Source: Xylona heveae TC161 (lineage: Eukaryota > Ascomycota > Xylonomycetes > Xylonales > Xylonaceae). Taken from it: a DNA stretch of 64,000 nt. This document shows, piece after piece, positions 1 to 13,571 of this stretch. The stretch is taken from positions 434,001-498,000 of the forward strand of contig NW_017264201.1 of assembly GCF_001619985.1 (NCBI RefSeq), in the 5' to 3' direction. The translations under genes and the position numbers were made by a program. A model generated the notes under the pieces. It saw only the letters and a list, made by a program, of their open reading frames with translations, searched no databases and was not told the origin of the DNA. Position 1 is the stretch's first letter; each line of letters begins with the position of its first letter.

Positions 1-548
1 AGGCATGTTTTAGTACTGATCCATGACTAGGCAGACCATGGAGGTAAATGAGGTAAGGAAGTTAGACAATGATGACATATGAGCAGTCTCAAGAAGGAAG
101 GAACGTGGGTGACACATGGTGACATGAGATGGAAGGAGTAATGGTAGATAAGCCAAGAAACAAGGAAATCTCACAGGTAGTAGAGAATCTGGCAATGAGT
201 TCTAGAATAGGTACTGAGATAATGTAGGTAGCTAGATTGTGATGGGTTCTCATGATGCTATAGTTGGTGACTGGCAGAGCCATGGTGGGGCACCAGGTTT
301 GATAGAAGATGTGGTAAGCTAGAGCTCTAGTAAAGCATTTAAAGACACTTCTGGTGATTCTTCTATTTTGATAACATGATTGAAATAGATGAATCTGGTG
401 AACAAAGTGTCACTACCACTTGTAATGGAGGCAACATGAAACAACCATGAGGTCAAAAGTGTATGGTAAAAAAGGCTTGATTCTCTAAGATGTAGAATCT
501 GCAGTAGCTATATAAGCAACCCCAAGACCATGTAACAACCATGGTGGA
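1..548. other. Left-edge degraded sequence, no gene
   Basis: This stretch is less AT-rich than the DNA to its right and is strongly purine-skewed on the plus strand (many ATGA, GGTA and GGAAG words). Short minus-strand open frames occur at 10-195 and 89-283, but they overlap each other in different frames, start with weak contexts and resemble no family I know. It probably belongs to a repeat that runs off the window. The neighbouring helicase-like repeat begins at about 549. Confidence 0.4.
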
Positions 549-3500
549 GGCACAACAATTACTTAAATTATTACTTTTTATATTACTTTCAATATGATTG
601 TTACTACTACTACCTCTATAAAAGATAGTTTCATTGACTATTATATTATGGTAGACAAGATGACTCTGTATAGTCAGTCTTTCTAGAGCTTACTAGTTAG
701 TTTTTATCATAACTTTAACTATCTAGTAGATAATTTTTAATTTATTAAAGCTATATGGGCCCATTTTTCTAGAATGTTAATGGAGTAAAATTAAAAAGAT
801 AGATGTAAAAAGATTAAGAAATAAAAATAAAGACTGAAGGATGGAACAAGAAGGATGGTATAGAGAAATCCAGGTATAGAAACATTATATAATACTAGAG
901 TTACACTAAATTTATAAATAAACAAGAATTTCTACAATTTAATTTAGTTTATTTCTATTAAGTTTTCCAAGTTAAGATAAAGACTACAAATGCTTTACCA
1001 TGTCAACTTTAAATTTCAACTAGATAATAATAAGATGCCTAAATGTAAATTCCTTTATTATGCAAGTATTTCCTCTACTAAACTCCTGCTACTATACAAG
1101 TATTCTTCTACCAAACTCCTACTACTATGCAAGTATTTTTCCACCAAACTCCTTAATACAGGTTGTTTACAATACTAAATTCTCCTAAACTAATCAACTT
1201 ACTTTTTCTAAAACTTGATAAAGATTGCTAAAACTAGTTTATCTAGACTTAAAACCTACAAGTTTAGTACTCTAAGCAACCAGAGATCATCTACTAGAAT
1301 AAACTTCTTCTAGTACTCTATGTACTACTTTATTTTAATTTGTCAAAATATTTCTATTAAATTAACTTCTACATTTGGCCTTGGCAAAAACTAAATATCT
1401 ATATTTCTATTTTTATTAGAGTTAGAATCTAAAGAAAAAGACTCCTCCTTGTTCTTCTCTTTATTTTCCTTAGCTAATGCCTTAGCCAATACCTTGGTCA
1501 TTGCCTCTTTTCAAGCAGACTTGACTTTTTTGATAAACTTAGTCAAGCCAAGCTTTCATTTTTTAATTTCTTTAGAGTAAAAGTTCTCTGCAGCCTCTAT
1601 ATTATCTTTTATAGTACTAAATATATTCTTATTAAGTAAGGCAAGAATGCTAGATACAGTCTTGTTTAGATTGTTAAGCACTTAACAATTATTGAAGATA
1701 TTTTAAACAAAAAATTTATAGACCTTCATGATATTTAACTAGTTAACCTAACAATATTACTCAACTACCTGTATCTCCATTAGCTAGCTTATTAAAAGGT
1801 TAAAGAGATAGACATTGTAGTATAGCTTATATATGTTGACTCTACATAAAGAGATACTATAAGTAGTAATTAAAATTTTCATAGATTTCTACTTTGTATT
1901 AAACTCTTGCATGAGTTTGTTTCTTTCAAGTATAGAGAGCTTTACTTTATACATCTATACATTAATGTTTAAAGCCTGGAAGATTTTTAACAAGAAGATC
2001 TACTTAGTAGAAAACATATAGAAAATAACTATCTTGTTATTGTTTCAAAAAACTTGTTTTGCAATGACCTTGAAGAGTATTCTAACCTTGGGAAAATAAT
2101 AGTAAATCTTTAAGACAAGAAGAACTAGATTGTTATTTAGTATAAAACAGTAGATATTAGATACTTTAGCATTACACTTCTATAATTATTTGTACAATGT
2201 ATTATTGTATAGTATTTAATTCAAAATCTTCTTGGATTTTACATCATTCAAGATATACTTAAATCTAAGCCAAGTAGCCATTAGTATAAACTAGAGAATA
2301 AACTTGATATTCTATACAAGATGACTGTTTAGCAGCTTAAAGATTATTTTCTTTAATAGTAAATTAACAAGTTCTATATAGTTCCTCTCATCTTTAGAAT
2401 TAAATTTTAGATTAAAGTAATAGTAAGCAACTATTAACATCTTTTGTCTAATGAAGTATCTATCCTCAAAGGAGATTTTCAATGCATATATTTGATAAAA
2501 GAGACACTATCATTAAATTTTAACTACCTAGATACCTTTTAAAACTAGTACTATAGCATCATTCAAAATAAAACAATTAAATACTATACAAGTTGATTAC
2601 AGCTTTTATACTAGATTGCTACTAGTTACAAGATAGAAGTTGACATTAGTCTTAACATCAAGCTCTATAAATTTGTTCTTCATCTATATATTTTTGAGTT
2701 TAATAAACTATATAAAGCCCTTGAAATTAGTGATAGAGTTGGAAAAAAGAGTAGCACTTAGCATGATATAAAAGAAACTATCAAGCTATAGAACTATAGT
2801 AGCTGACTGTATTTCCTTATACTTGATTTAGTAGGCTTTATTCATTATAACCTTGTTAAACCTCTCAGCCAGATTAAACTTCTAGTCTCAATTGAAAATA
2901 TCTTGTACTTGATTTACTTCTTGTTTAATGAAATTTTTATGTTCTATCTAAAAGTACCTGAGCTCTGCAGGTCTATAGTATTAAGTTAATATTTAGTAAC
3001 TTGTAATTATAATGCATTGCTCATGGCCTTTTTTCCTGTTAAATAACTTAAAATCTCAAGTAAACTTTTTAATAATTACTATAATATTAATACTATACCT
3101 ATATAACTTGTAGATATTATTGTAATAAACATAAATCTAGATTTCTAGGGTAATTTTTTTAATTTTTTCTATCTACTAAGTAATAAAATTTGGTAGTAGA
3201 ATCAGTAGCATGGGCTTGTATAAATACTTTAATAGTTTGTTTACCTTATTAAAAGTTAATGAAATGCTTTATAAAAGGCTATTCTAGAGGTTTTTAGACA
3301 TGCTAGTCAAAAAATAAACTATTATAACCTATGTTTTGCCAAGACTAACATTGTCTACAATAACACAATTATACAGTTTAGATTACTTGAAATCAAAAAT
3401 TATCTTGACTACTACTAGCTACTAAAATTATATAATGTATTTAATGTATATATAGATATTTAGGATCTTTAATTCCAAGCAGCTTATAAGTAGCATTGTA

Positions 3501-4165
3501 ATCCTTTTACTAATAGGCTATATTGTTTAGCTAACTCTTTATTTAATTAAACTTGTTGATTATTTCTTTAAAAAAAACTTTAAAGTAGACTATGGACTGT
3601 TCTAGATTAATATTTTTTAGTTTCTAGTTTCAAAAAATAATAACAATGATGTTCATACTATTATACTAGTAGCTTCTACTTAGAACTTAATTTTTATCAA
3701 TGTTTTTATCTACAATATAGTAAATTACTTTCTACTACCAGTATGTATTTTTTAAATTAGATGTATTGCTCAATTAAAATAATTTTAATGTCTTGAATAG
3801 ATTAAGAAGTCTAATATGATTTTTTTTTAAATATTTTTACTATAGGCTCTTGCTCTAGCTTGGCAGCTTCATCTCTATACTTTTACTTAAGAGTAAAGTA
3901 ATGTATAACAATAATAATATTAAGAAAGATGATGGTACTTAACAGGGTCTTGGCAATGCTAGAAACTAGATTATTAACTTAAGATTTAAGTATTATATTA
4001 ATGTTACTAGGTTTAGTAGAGGTAGCAGAGATAGTAATAGTAGCATTAATAGTGTTAATAAGGTTAATTATGCTATTTAATTATAAATTACTCAAAAACA
4101 AATCTAAGTCTTTAAAAATAAAATTATAATTTACTTCTTGATTTACTTTTATTATATCTATAGGC
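549..4165 (-). pseudogene. Degraded SNF2-type helicase gene, copy A (5'-truncated)
   Basis: This is the left copy of a direct repeat whose other copy lies at about 9098-12815. On the minus strand the reading resembles a SNF2/DEAD-like helicase in which CAG/CAA codons have become TAG/TAA. The Walker A region falls near 3330-3380, the DExH-like region near 2820-2860, and the C-terminal helicase motif VI region (of the form QAxxRxxxIGQ in intact relatives) near 1741-1790. Towards the 3' end, 1061-1155 carries about three units of a 33-bp repeat. Homology to copy B stops at about 4165, so the part encoding the N-terminus is missing and is replaced by almost pure A+T. It lies in the same orientation as copy B. 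The gene cannot be functional as read. The family call rests on motif order recognised by eye. Confidence 0.6.
1061..1155 (-). repeat. 33-bp minisatellite, about 3 units, in helicase copy A
   Basis: Units begin with CAAGTATT at about 1065, 1098 and 1131 on the plus strand. On the minus strand each unit reads as an 11-residue peptide of the type YSSRSLVEKYL. The homologous array in copy B (9605-9800) has about six units, so the two copies differ in array length. Confidence 0.75.
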
Positions 4166-5610
4166 ATCTACTAATAAATATCTTTTAATACTTAAGTACC
4201 TTTTTATAAAAATAAAAAACTAAATTTAACTAAATATAATACTAGAATAATAAAATAAAACTTAAAATTTAAAATCTTTTAAATACTAAAATTAATAATT
4301 TATAACTATTTAAAATAGTTATATTAAGTTAAATTTAGCTTAAAAAGTTTTATAGCAGAGATTTAAAAATTATTTTAATTTAGTTTTAAGTTAAAAATAA
4401 TTAATAATAGTTATAAATTATTTAATATTTATATATATTTTAAAACTATTACTAAACTTTCTATATTAAATTAAATTTTTAAATATTAAAAGTTAATAAT
4501 TAGTTAAAATTTAGTTAATAATCAATAAAATTTAGTTTAATTTAATTTAATTTAATTTTAAATTCATTATTATTTAATTAAATTTTATTTAAATACTATT
4601 TAAATTCAGCTATATTTATAAAATATAAATTATATAAATTATATAAATAATAAATAATAAATAGCTATTACTAAATATAAATTATATAAATTATATAAAT
4701 AATAAATAATAAATAGCTATTACTAGATATCTATATTAGCAAGAGAAACTTTTGCTAAATAGCTCTATTAGCAATAAACTAGAGCAAGAAGAATAGAATT
4801 CATATTGTAGTAAGGAAAGCTTTTGCTAGATAGCTCTATTAGTAATAAACTAAACTAAAGAGAATAGAATTCATATTATAATAAGAAAAGCTTTTGCTAG
4901 ATTATTATATAAAGAATCTAGTAAAACAAAATATAGAGAGATGATACTATAATATAATACTTAAAGATTAAAATCCAGGTCAAGAATTAAAGAACAGAAG
5001 CTAAAAAAGAAGACAAAAGATGAGGCTTGAGGTAAAATAAACAAAGACAGACAAGTTTTTTATACTTATATATAGATCTATTAATTTTTAAATAATTTAT
5101 TTTTATTTTTAATATATAAAATATTTTTAAAATATTTTTTTATTAAAACATTTAATATTATATATTATATAGATAATTTTAAAATATTAATTTAATATTA
5201 ATAGCTTTTAATAGTTTTAAATTTTTAATTAAAATTTTAAATTATTATTAATTTTTTTAAACTTTTTTAAACTTTTTTAAAAAATTTTAAAATTATTATT
5301 AATACTTTTCAAAGCTATCAAATATAATAAAATTAATAAAAATAAAAAAAAATATTAATAAATAATTAAAAATAAAATTTTAATATTAATAATTTATAAA
5401 AGTAATTAAAAATAATAGTTAATAAATTTAAATAGTTTTAAACTTTAAATAACTATTATAAATTAATTTAAATAAAAAATAATAATTATAGATTAAATAT
5501 TAAACTATTTATTAAATATTATAGAATCTTTATTAATAAATTAAATGGAAATTAAAATAATTTATTTAATAAAATTATTAAAATAAAATTAATTATAAAA
5601 TCTCTTAATT
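4166..5610. repeat. Near-pure A+T block with small tandem duplications
   Basis: About 4200-4620 and 5060-5600 are almost only A and T. Two tandem copies of a roughly 57-bp unit (rich in AAATTATATAAATT, ending in AATAGCTATTAC) lie at about 4615-4730. A diverged repeat of about 85-90 bp containing TAGCTCTATTAG and AGAATAGAATTCATATT runs from about 4740 to 4900. No coding potential is visible. Confidence 0.7.
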
Positions 5611-5624
5611 ACTAATTAGAAAGG

Positions 5625-5800
5625 AAGCTAGTAACAGAACTCTCTCTACAGAGCATCAATTTAAATAGTAAAAGTACTTTGTAAGATTAAATAGTAAATT
5701 GTAATAGTAGAAAGCTAGTAACAAAACTCTCTATATATAGTTTTAATCTAGATGGTAGAAGTACTTTGTAAAGTTAGATAGTAAAGTTAGATAGTAATTT
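5625..5800 (+). repeat. Two-unit tandem repeat of about 90-100 bp
   Basis: The string AAGCTAGTAACA(A/G)AACTCTCT occurs at about 5630 and again at about 5712. Each is followed by a related segment with AGTACTTTGTAA(A/G). The second unit is followed by a short partial repeat of GTTAGATAGTAA. No gene is visible. Confidence 0.55.
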
Positions 5801-5899
5801 TATATGGCTGCTTTGTTGCTTTGACTAAGAAACTAGTTCCCTCTAGAAGAAATCAACTTGCTAGTTACATTCCATCAAATATCTATCTTGATTATCTTG

Positions 5900-8760
5900 G
5901 TTATCAAGGTTCTACTCAGCTAATACTAGCATAGATAATATATAGTATTTATTCTATTATATTGTAGGTAGGCCAGTCAATATTGTTTAATTTGTAACAT
6001 AGAGAATAAAAAAATTAAAGATATTATTATAATAAGTATTGCTAGTTACTCTGTTTATATATGTAACAATACAATTTGTAATTACAAAGATACATTCTAT
6101 TTTTTTGTACTTATGTATAAAGAATTATACAATACAAACAAGCTATACTCTAATACTACTACAATTTCTAATATTTAATACTTAATAGCTTTGAAAGATG
6201 AAATTAGTATAAGCTATTAAGCCATACTAATGTAAATACTTGTAACTAATATTAAAAACATTTTATTAATTATACTATCTTGTATAAGTAGTACAGAGAT
6301 CTAACAAAAACCTGTTGCTTTCAGGTACTTGGCTGAAATTAATATTTTATAATATGTAGTAGTTATTTAGTATTGTTACTATTTTAAAGCCTGGTTAAAA
6401 TGTTATGATATTGATATATACAAAATTTTCCTAGAATCTCTAGCCTGTTTTACCTAGAACCTCCTCTGACTTTGGCAAGAAAGAATTTATTAGTGCTAGG
6501 CAGTTTTGTTTAATATCATGAAATACTATTACTAGTCTTAGGCATGTATTCTCCTATACTTTTGCTAGCCCTAAATAAAGAGATTGCTTGAAATTGTTTT
6601 TTACAAATAGATAGCCTATTAGATTAACTAACAAGGCTATATTTGCCATTATCTTAAATGACTTTTTTTATACTTAGTATTATTACTTAGTATAAATTAT
6701 AAAATACTTAAGATAGGAACTTGCCTATGTTTAAGCTCTCTAGTCAAAATATTGTAGTTTATAACTGTACTATACTTTTTTACATTGTTAGCTAGATACA
6801 TTTCTGTATACATGTTTAGTAGCTCTCTCATCTTTATAAATTTTTTATTTTAACTTACTTCAGGATTATTATCTGGCTCTACATGTACTTGTTATACTAT
6901 GTCTATTATTACAAAATTAGTATAGTAGAACAAAGCTTATATATACTTTCTGCTCTATAAAATGACTTTGTAAAGCTGTTCTGGTTTTGTTACATTCTAA
7001 CTTGTAATAACATTGTTTAATTAGGCAATAATAGTGTATACTAATATGATTACTATCATGAAAGAAGTTAATTCTATAAAGAAAGCCTTACAAGAAATGA
7101 CATAGAAGAATTAAAAGTTAAACTAGCTAACTTTTGTATACAATTTTAAAACTAGCAGAGTAATCATTGTTACTTAACTAGTCTCTGAGAGCAACCATGA
7201 TGAAATGTAGTATAGTAGGCTTTGAATTTAAGGCTATAATGTTAAAAAGAAAAACTTTTGTAAATGCTTTATATATTAAAATGTACTAGCTTTTATTAGT
7301 ATTTTCTGTACCAAGATGGTCTGTAAAAGCTGCCTAAGATCTTGTTACTTGAAATAAAGAGCATTATATGAGTAGAAAAGAATGAGGTCCAATGATAGAA
7401 TAAGCTTTACTATTAGAGATTCCTCTAAATGCATATCTTGCAATTGAAGGAATTATTACTACCTCTAGTTTCTTGGTTGTTTAGCATGTTCATAGTTAAC
7501 AATTGTCTAGTAGTAGTACTATTTCTAACTTACAATATCAAAGTCTAGATCATTTTTTCTTGCTTAAAAGTAAAGGCAGCTATAGTATTTTGTATTTATA
7601 AAATGTTATATAAGACTATTATTCTTTGTCTACTATAGCATATCTCTAAGAAATACTATTATAAAGGCTTGAACCCATGTTAAAGTTCTATTGATAATTA
7701 TTTAGCAGCCAGTATCTAGTCTGGACAGTAATACAGCTATACTTTTAACAATGTCAGCTGCATTAGCCTTATGTAGACCAAGGGTTAGAATAAAAACATT
7801 TGCTATTTTCTATTGTTCTAAGTAGAACAATGATACTAGTATTTAATAGAACTCTTTGAGTAACTAGTAGGTATTGTAGTATATATCAAAATTATTAATG
7901 AAGAGCATGAATAAGAGAGAGAAAGCAGGAATTTTGCTAGTAGCATTAATAAATATTTGATAGCTATAGTATTAAATCTTTAATTCCTCATATAGTTGAG
8001 CTAGCTATTGTATTAGATGTACAGACTATTTTTTTATATTTATTATATACTAAATAAAGAATTGTTTGTCAAGAAAAGCATGAATGGTACCTCTGTTATA
8101 ATCTTGATTTATGTAGATATCTAGATAGTATTAAACATCTGCTAGACTAACTTTAAGTATACTATCTTCAAGAAAAATTAGTTTTTTATTATTATTATAA
8201 TTAACATTTGGTAAAAAGTCTTCTAAGCCTTTTGTAGCCAAATCATTAAATAAGTTATAAATAATCTTTTGTACAGTTACTAAAACTATATTTTTTACTA
8301 GTGTAGCTTAGTAGTAGTTATAGCTAACAAAGACAATTCAGCCCTTAGTAAGCCCAAGTACTAAATAAATTTATACAATGTTACTAGATATTAGTAGCTT
8401 ACCTATCTAACTATATATAAAATTTCTAGAAGTTGTTTTAATTGAAGAATCTTATGCTCTAGAATACTAGAGTTTAATTAGTATATTGTTATACTTTATT
8501 ATGCTGAAATTCATTTTCATTTACAGCTCTATAACTACTAAAATGTTTTGTACCAATGCTATAAGATTATACTAGTATATTTATATATAATGTTAAAGTA
8601 CTGTATTTAATGCTAGCAATGTTTTTTTATGAGATACAAAAGTTAGCTACTATTTGATGGTCACAAGTATCATTTTTTGCATTACTAAAAGTAGTAAAAG
8701 ACATTTCTAAACAAGTGCTTTAAGAATGTTTAAGCTTTAAAGTAGTTGTCCTATAAAAGC
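5900..8760 (-). pseudogene. Degraded transposase-like coding region (tnp2/Plavaka-like?)
   Basis: Read on the minus strand, long stretches look like protein interrupted by TAG/TAA in positions where CAG/CAA would fit. The pattern resembles large proteins that are multicopy in Eurotiales genomes and that I associate with tnp2/Plavaka-type DNA transposases: an upstream helix-rich part at about 7900-8350, a middle part at about 6900-7800 and a trailing part at about 5950-6800. I see no catalytic triad I would defend and no terminal inverted repeats. It lies between the two helicase copies and shares their orientation. The family assignment is tentative; the conclusion that this is a RIP-degraded multicopy gene is firmer. 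Confidence 0.35.
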
Positions 8761-9097
8761 CTTTCCTAGAGCAAGTACCTCTCAAAACATTAAATAATTA
8801 AAATGTATAAGATATAACTTTTCTGCCTAAAGACCTAGACCAATGTAGAATAACAGAACTAAGTTAATGTATAAAGTATAATATAGGCTGATAGTAGTTG
8901 TACTTAATAGCTTATTAGATAGCTTATTAAATAGTTTACTAAGTAGTCCTTTAGCTGGTTTATTAGTTTGAAAAAAGTCAAGTAGGTAATTTGCATCTAG
9001 TATTAAATGAGGAACTTTAGCTATATTGTCTAGAAGATTAAAGAAATAATTATCTTCATTAAAATAATTATTAGCTAGAGTAGCTCTATTTCTAGTA

Positions 9098-12000
9098 CTA
9101 TTATTTAAATTATTACTTTTTATGTTACTTTCAATATCATTATTACTACTACTATCTCTATAAAAGATAGTTTCATTAACTACTATATCATGATAGCCAG
9201 GATAACTCTATGTAGTTAGTCTTTCTAGAGCTTGCTAGTTAGTCCCTATTATAACTTTAGTTATCTAGTAGATAATTCTTGATTTATCAAAGCTATATAG
9301 GCCTATCTTTCTAGGATATTAATAGAGTAAAATTAAAAAAATAGATGTAGAAAAATTAAAAAATGGAAATAAAGACCAAGAAATAAAACAAAAAAAATAG
9401 TATAAAAAAATCTAGGTATAAAAATATTATATAATACTAAGATTACACTAAATTTATAAATAAACAAGAATTTCTACAATTTAATTTAGTTTATTTTTAT
9501 TAGGTTTTTTAAGTTAAAATAAAAACTACAAATGCTCTACTATATTAACTTTAAATTTTAACTAAATAATAATAAGATGCCTAAATGCAAATTCTTCTAC
9601 CATGCAAGTATTTCCTCTACCAAACTCCTACTACTATACAAGTATTTCTCCATCAAACTTCTACTACTATACAAGTATTTTTCTATCAAACTCTTGCTAC
9701 TATATAAGTATTTCTCTACCAAACTCCTACTACCATGTAAGTATTTCTTTACTAAACTTCTACTACTATACAAGTATTTCTCTACTAAACTCTCTAATAC
9801 AGATTGTTTATAATACTAAATTCTCTCAAACTAATTAACTTACTTTCTCTAGAACTTAGTAAGGATTACTGGAACTAGTCTATCTAGGCTTAAAATCTAC
9901 AAGTTTAGTACTTTAAGTAATTAGAAATCATTTGCTATAATAAACTCCCTCTGGTACTCTACATAATACTTTATTTTAATCTACTAAAACATCTTTATCA
10001 AATTAACTTTTATATTTAGTCTTAGCAAAAACTAGATATCTACATCTCTATCTTTATTAAAGTTAGAGTCTAAAGAAAAAAACTCCTCTTCATCCCTCTC
10101 TTTATCCTTCTTAGCTAATGCCTTAATCAATGCCTTGGCCATTGCCTCCTTTTGAGTAGACTTGGCTTTTTTAATAAACTTGGTCAAGTTAAGCTTCTAT
10201 TTTTTAATTTTTTTAGAGTAGGAGTTCTCTGCAGTCTCTATGTCATCCTTTGTAATACTAAATACATCTTTATTAAGTAAAGTAAGAATGCTAGGTATAG
10301 CCTTGTTTAGATTATTAAGTACTTGATGATCATTGAAGGTATTTTAAACAAAAAATTTATAGACCTCTATAACATTTGACTAGCCAATCTGATGGCATTA
10401 CCTAACTGCCTGCATCTCTATTAACTAGCTTGTTAGAAGATTAAAGAAATAGACATTGTAGCATAGTTTATGTATGTTAACTCTATATGAAGAGATGTTA
10501 TAGATGGTAATTAAAATTTTTGTAGATTTTTACTTTGTATTAAACTCTTACATAAGCCTATCCCTTTCAAGTATAGAAAGCTTTACTCTATATATCTATA
10601 TATTAATATTTAGGGCCTAGAAGATTTTTAACAAAAAGATCTACTTAGCAGGAAACATATAGAAAATAACTACCTTATTATTGTTCTAAAGAACCTATTC
10701 TATAATAATCTTGAGGAGTACTCTAACCTTGGGAAAATGATGGCAAATCTCCAAGACAAGAAAAACTAGATTATTACTTAGTATAAGATAGTAGGTATTA
10801 GGTACTTTAGCATTATACTTCTATAATTATTTGTACAATGTATCATTGTATAGTGTTTAATTTAGAATCTTTTTAGATTTTATATTGTTTAAGATATATT
10901 TAAATTCAAGCCAAGTAGCCATTAGTACAAACTAGTAAATAAGCTTAATATTCTACATAAAATGACTATTTAGTAGCTTGAAGATCATCTTCTTTGATAG
11001 TAGACTAACAAGTTTTGTATAGTTTCTCTTATCCTTAAAATTAAATTTTAGGTTAAAGTAGTAGTAAACAACTATTAACATCTCTTGTCTAATAAAGTAC
11101 CTACTTTTAAAGAAAATTTTTAATATATATGTTTGATAAAAGAGATACTACTACTAAATTTTAACCACCTAGGTACCTTTTAGAACTGGTGCTATAGTAT
11201 TATTTAAAATAAAATGACTAAATATTATACAAGTCAACTATAGCTTTTGTACTAGATTGCTACTAGTTACAAGATAGAAGTTAATATAAACCTTGATACC
11301 AAGCTCTATAAGTTTATTCTTTATCTATATATTTTTAAATTTGATAAACTACATAAAGCTTTTGAAATCAGTAATAGAGTTGAAAAGGAGAGTAGCACTT
11401 AGCATAATGTAGAAGGGACTATCAAGCCATAGGACTATAATAGCTAACTATATCTCTTTATACTTGATTTGATAGGTTTTATTCATTATAACCCTACTAA
11501 ATCTTTCAGCTAGATTAAACTCCTAGTCTTGATCAAGAATATCCTGTACTTGATTTACCTCTTGTTTAGTAAAATTCTTATGTTTTATCTAAAAGTATTT
11601 GAGCCTTGTAGGTCTATAGTACTAAGTTAATATTTAGTAACTTGTAACTATAATACATTGCTCATGGCCCTTTTTTCTATCAAATAGCTTAAAATTCTAA
11701 GTAAGTTTTTTAGTAATTACTATAATATCAATACTATACCTGTATAACTTGTAAATATCATTGTAATAAATATAAATTTAAATTTTTAAAGTGATTTTTT
11801 TAATCTCTTCTGTCTACAAAGTAATGAAATTCAGTAGTAGAATTAGTAGTATAAGCTTGTATAAATGCTTTAATAGTTTGTTTACTTTATTAAAGGTTAA
11901 TGAGATACTTTGTAGAAGGCTATTCTAGAGGTCTCTAGACATGCTAGCTAAAAGATAGACTACTACAATCCATGTTTTGCTAAGACTAATATTGTCTACA

Positions 12001-13451
12001 ATGATACAACTATATAGTCTAGATTGCTTGAAATCAAAAATTGCCTTGACTACTACTAGTTACCAAAATTACATAATGTATTTGATGTACATGCTTTTAA
12101 TATATAAGTATTTAGGATTTTTAATTCTAAGCAGCTTACAGGCAGCATCATGATCTTCTTGCTAATAGGTTGTATTATTTAGTCAACTTTTTATTTAATT
12201 AAACTTGTCAATCATTTCTTTAGAAGAAACTTTAAAACAAATCATAGGCTGTTCTAGATTAATATTTCTTAATTCCTGATCTCAAGAGATAGTAGCAATA
12301 GTATTTATGCTATTATACTAGTAGCTTCTGCTTAGAACCTAATTTTTACTAATGTTTTTACCTACAATATAGTAAATTACCTTCTACTGCTAGTATGTGT
12401 CTTTTAAATTAAATGTATTACTTAATCAAGACAGTTCTAGTACCTTGAATAGATTAAAAGATCTAATATAGTCCTCTTTAAACATTTTTACTACAGGCTC
12501 TTGCTCTAGCTTAGTAGCTTTATCTCTATACTTTTGCTTAAGATCAAAATAATACTTAGCAATAGTAACATTTGAGAAGATAGTAGTGCTTGACAAGGTC
12601 TTGGCAATGCTAGAAACCAGGTTGTTAACTTGGGATTTAAGTACTATATTAATGCTACTAGGCTTAGCAAAGGTAGTAGAGGTAGTAATAGCAGTATTAA
12701 TGGTGTTGATAAAGTTAATTATGCTATTTAACTGTAAATTACTTAGAAACAAATCCAAGTCTTCAAGAATGAGATTATAATTTACCTCTTGATCTACTTT
12801 TATTGTATTCATAGGTACTTGCTAACAAGTATCTCCTAATAACTCCTTGTTAATTGTAGCAAATTGAAAAATATTATACAAGTTAAATGGATTAGATATA
12901 GGTATATCTTATACAAACTTGAGTATGTTAAGCAATTTAAATTTAGTATTAGTTGTTTTTAAAGTAGTTTTATCAATCTTAAACCTTTTGGTCTTTGAGG
13001 TATTCTTTTTGACATGGCTTAAAGCAAACTTAAATGCTTGCTTAGATAGTATATACTAAATAGTAATATCTTTGTCATTGTTACTTATGTCCTTGTTATA
13101 GAATAGTCCTTGAAGATTTTTAGTATTGTTAATCCTAATATAGATTAAAAACTAAATATAGTAATTAATAGTAGTTCAATTTATTTTGTTAGCTTACTTT
13201 CTACTAAATATATGCTTGCTAGTCTTTTCTCTACCAATAATTCTAGTTTGTATAATGCTTAAGTCTAGTCCATAACTACAAAGTTTACTAGAAGTAGTTA
13301 CTTTTTTCTGTGCAGGTATAATGCAGGATTTATACAGCTTGTTTTAATATAGTTTTAAAACATTAGAATTAAGCTACTACTTTACTTTTACAATATCTAA
13401 AAGCTCAAGAAACTTAGTAATCTATTTCTAGCTCTTTAAAATGCTAGCCAT
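9098..13451 (-). pseudogene. Degraded SNF2-type helicase gene, copy B (longer copy)
   Basis: This is the right-hand copy of the repeat also found at 549-4165. The probable original ATG is at 13449-13451 on the minus strand, and the reading runs down to the minisatellite at 9605-9800. The Walker A-like region is near 11970-12020, the DExH-like region near 11460-11500, and the motif VI region near 10381-10430, so the order matches a SNF2 helicase. The piece encoding the N-terminus (about 12815-13451) has no counterpart in copy A. A 128-codon frame remains open at 12426-12812, while the rest is broken by TAG/TAA at expected Gln codons, as C-to-T RIP would produce. The DExH-like box reads with N where D is expected, which fits G-to-A change. 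It may be a dead multicopy helicase of a mobile or subterminal repeat family. Confidence 0.6.
9605..9800 (-). repeat. 33-bp minisatellite, about 6 units, in helicase copy B
   Basis: CAAGTATTT recurs every 33 bp (first unit 34 bp) from 9605 to about 9800. On the minus strand each unit reads YSSRSLVEKYL-like. The open frames of 78 codons seen on the plus strand here (9577-9813 and 9602-9838) are by-products of the periodicity in a frame-preserving unit. Confidence 0.8.
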
Positions 13452-13571
13452 TTTAATAAAAATGCAGATAGATAAGGAGGGTAGAGTATCTTGTAGAAGG
13501 CTACCTGTTAGTTATTCTATAAAATAGAGAGGAATAAACTTACCTAGAACAAGTAGAAATTGTAATAAATA

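Noticed and set aside
4166-5610. Centromere or telomere interpretation of the near-pure A+T block
   Set aside because: No telomeric TTAGGG units, and A+T richness alone is explained by RIP; nothing in the sequence shows a centromere.
9577-9838. Two overlapping 78-codon plus-strand frames
   Set aside because: They are produced by a 33-bp tandem repeat that keeps all frames open; the reverse strand reading fits the helicase C-terminus better.
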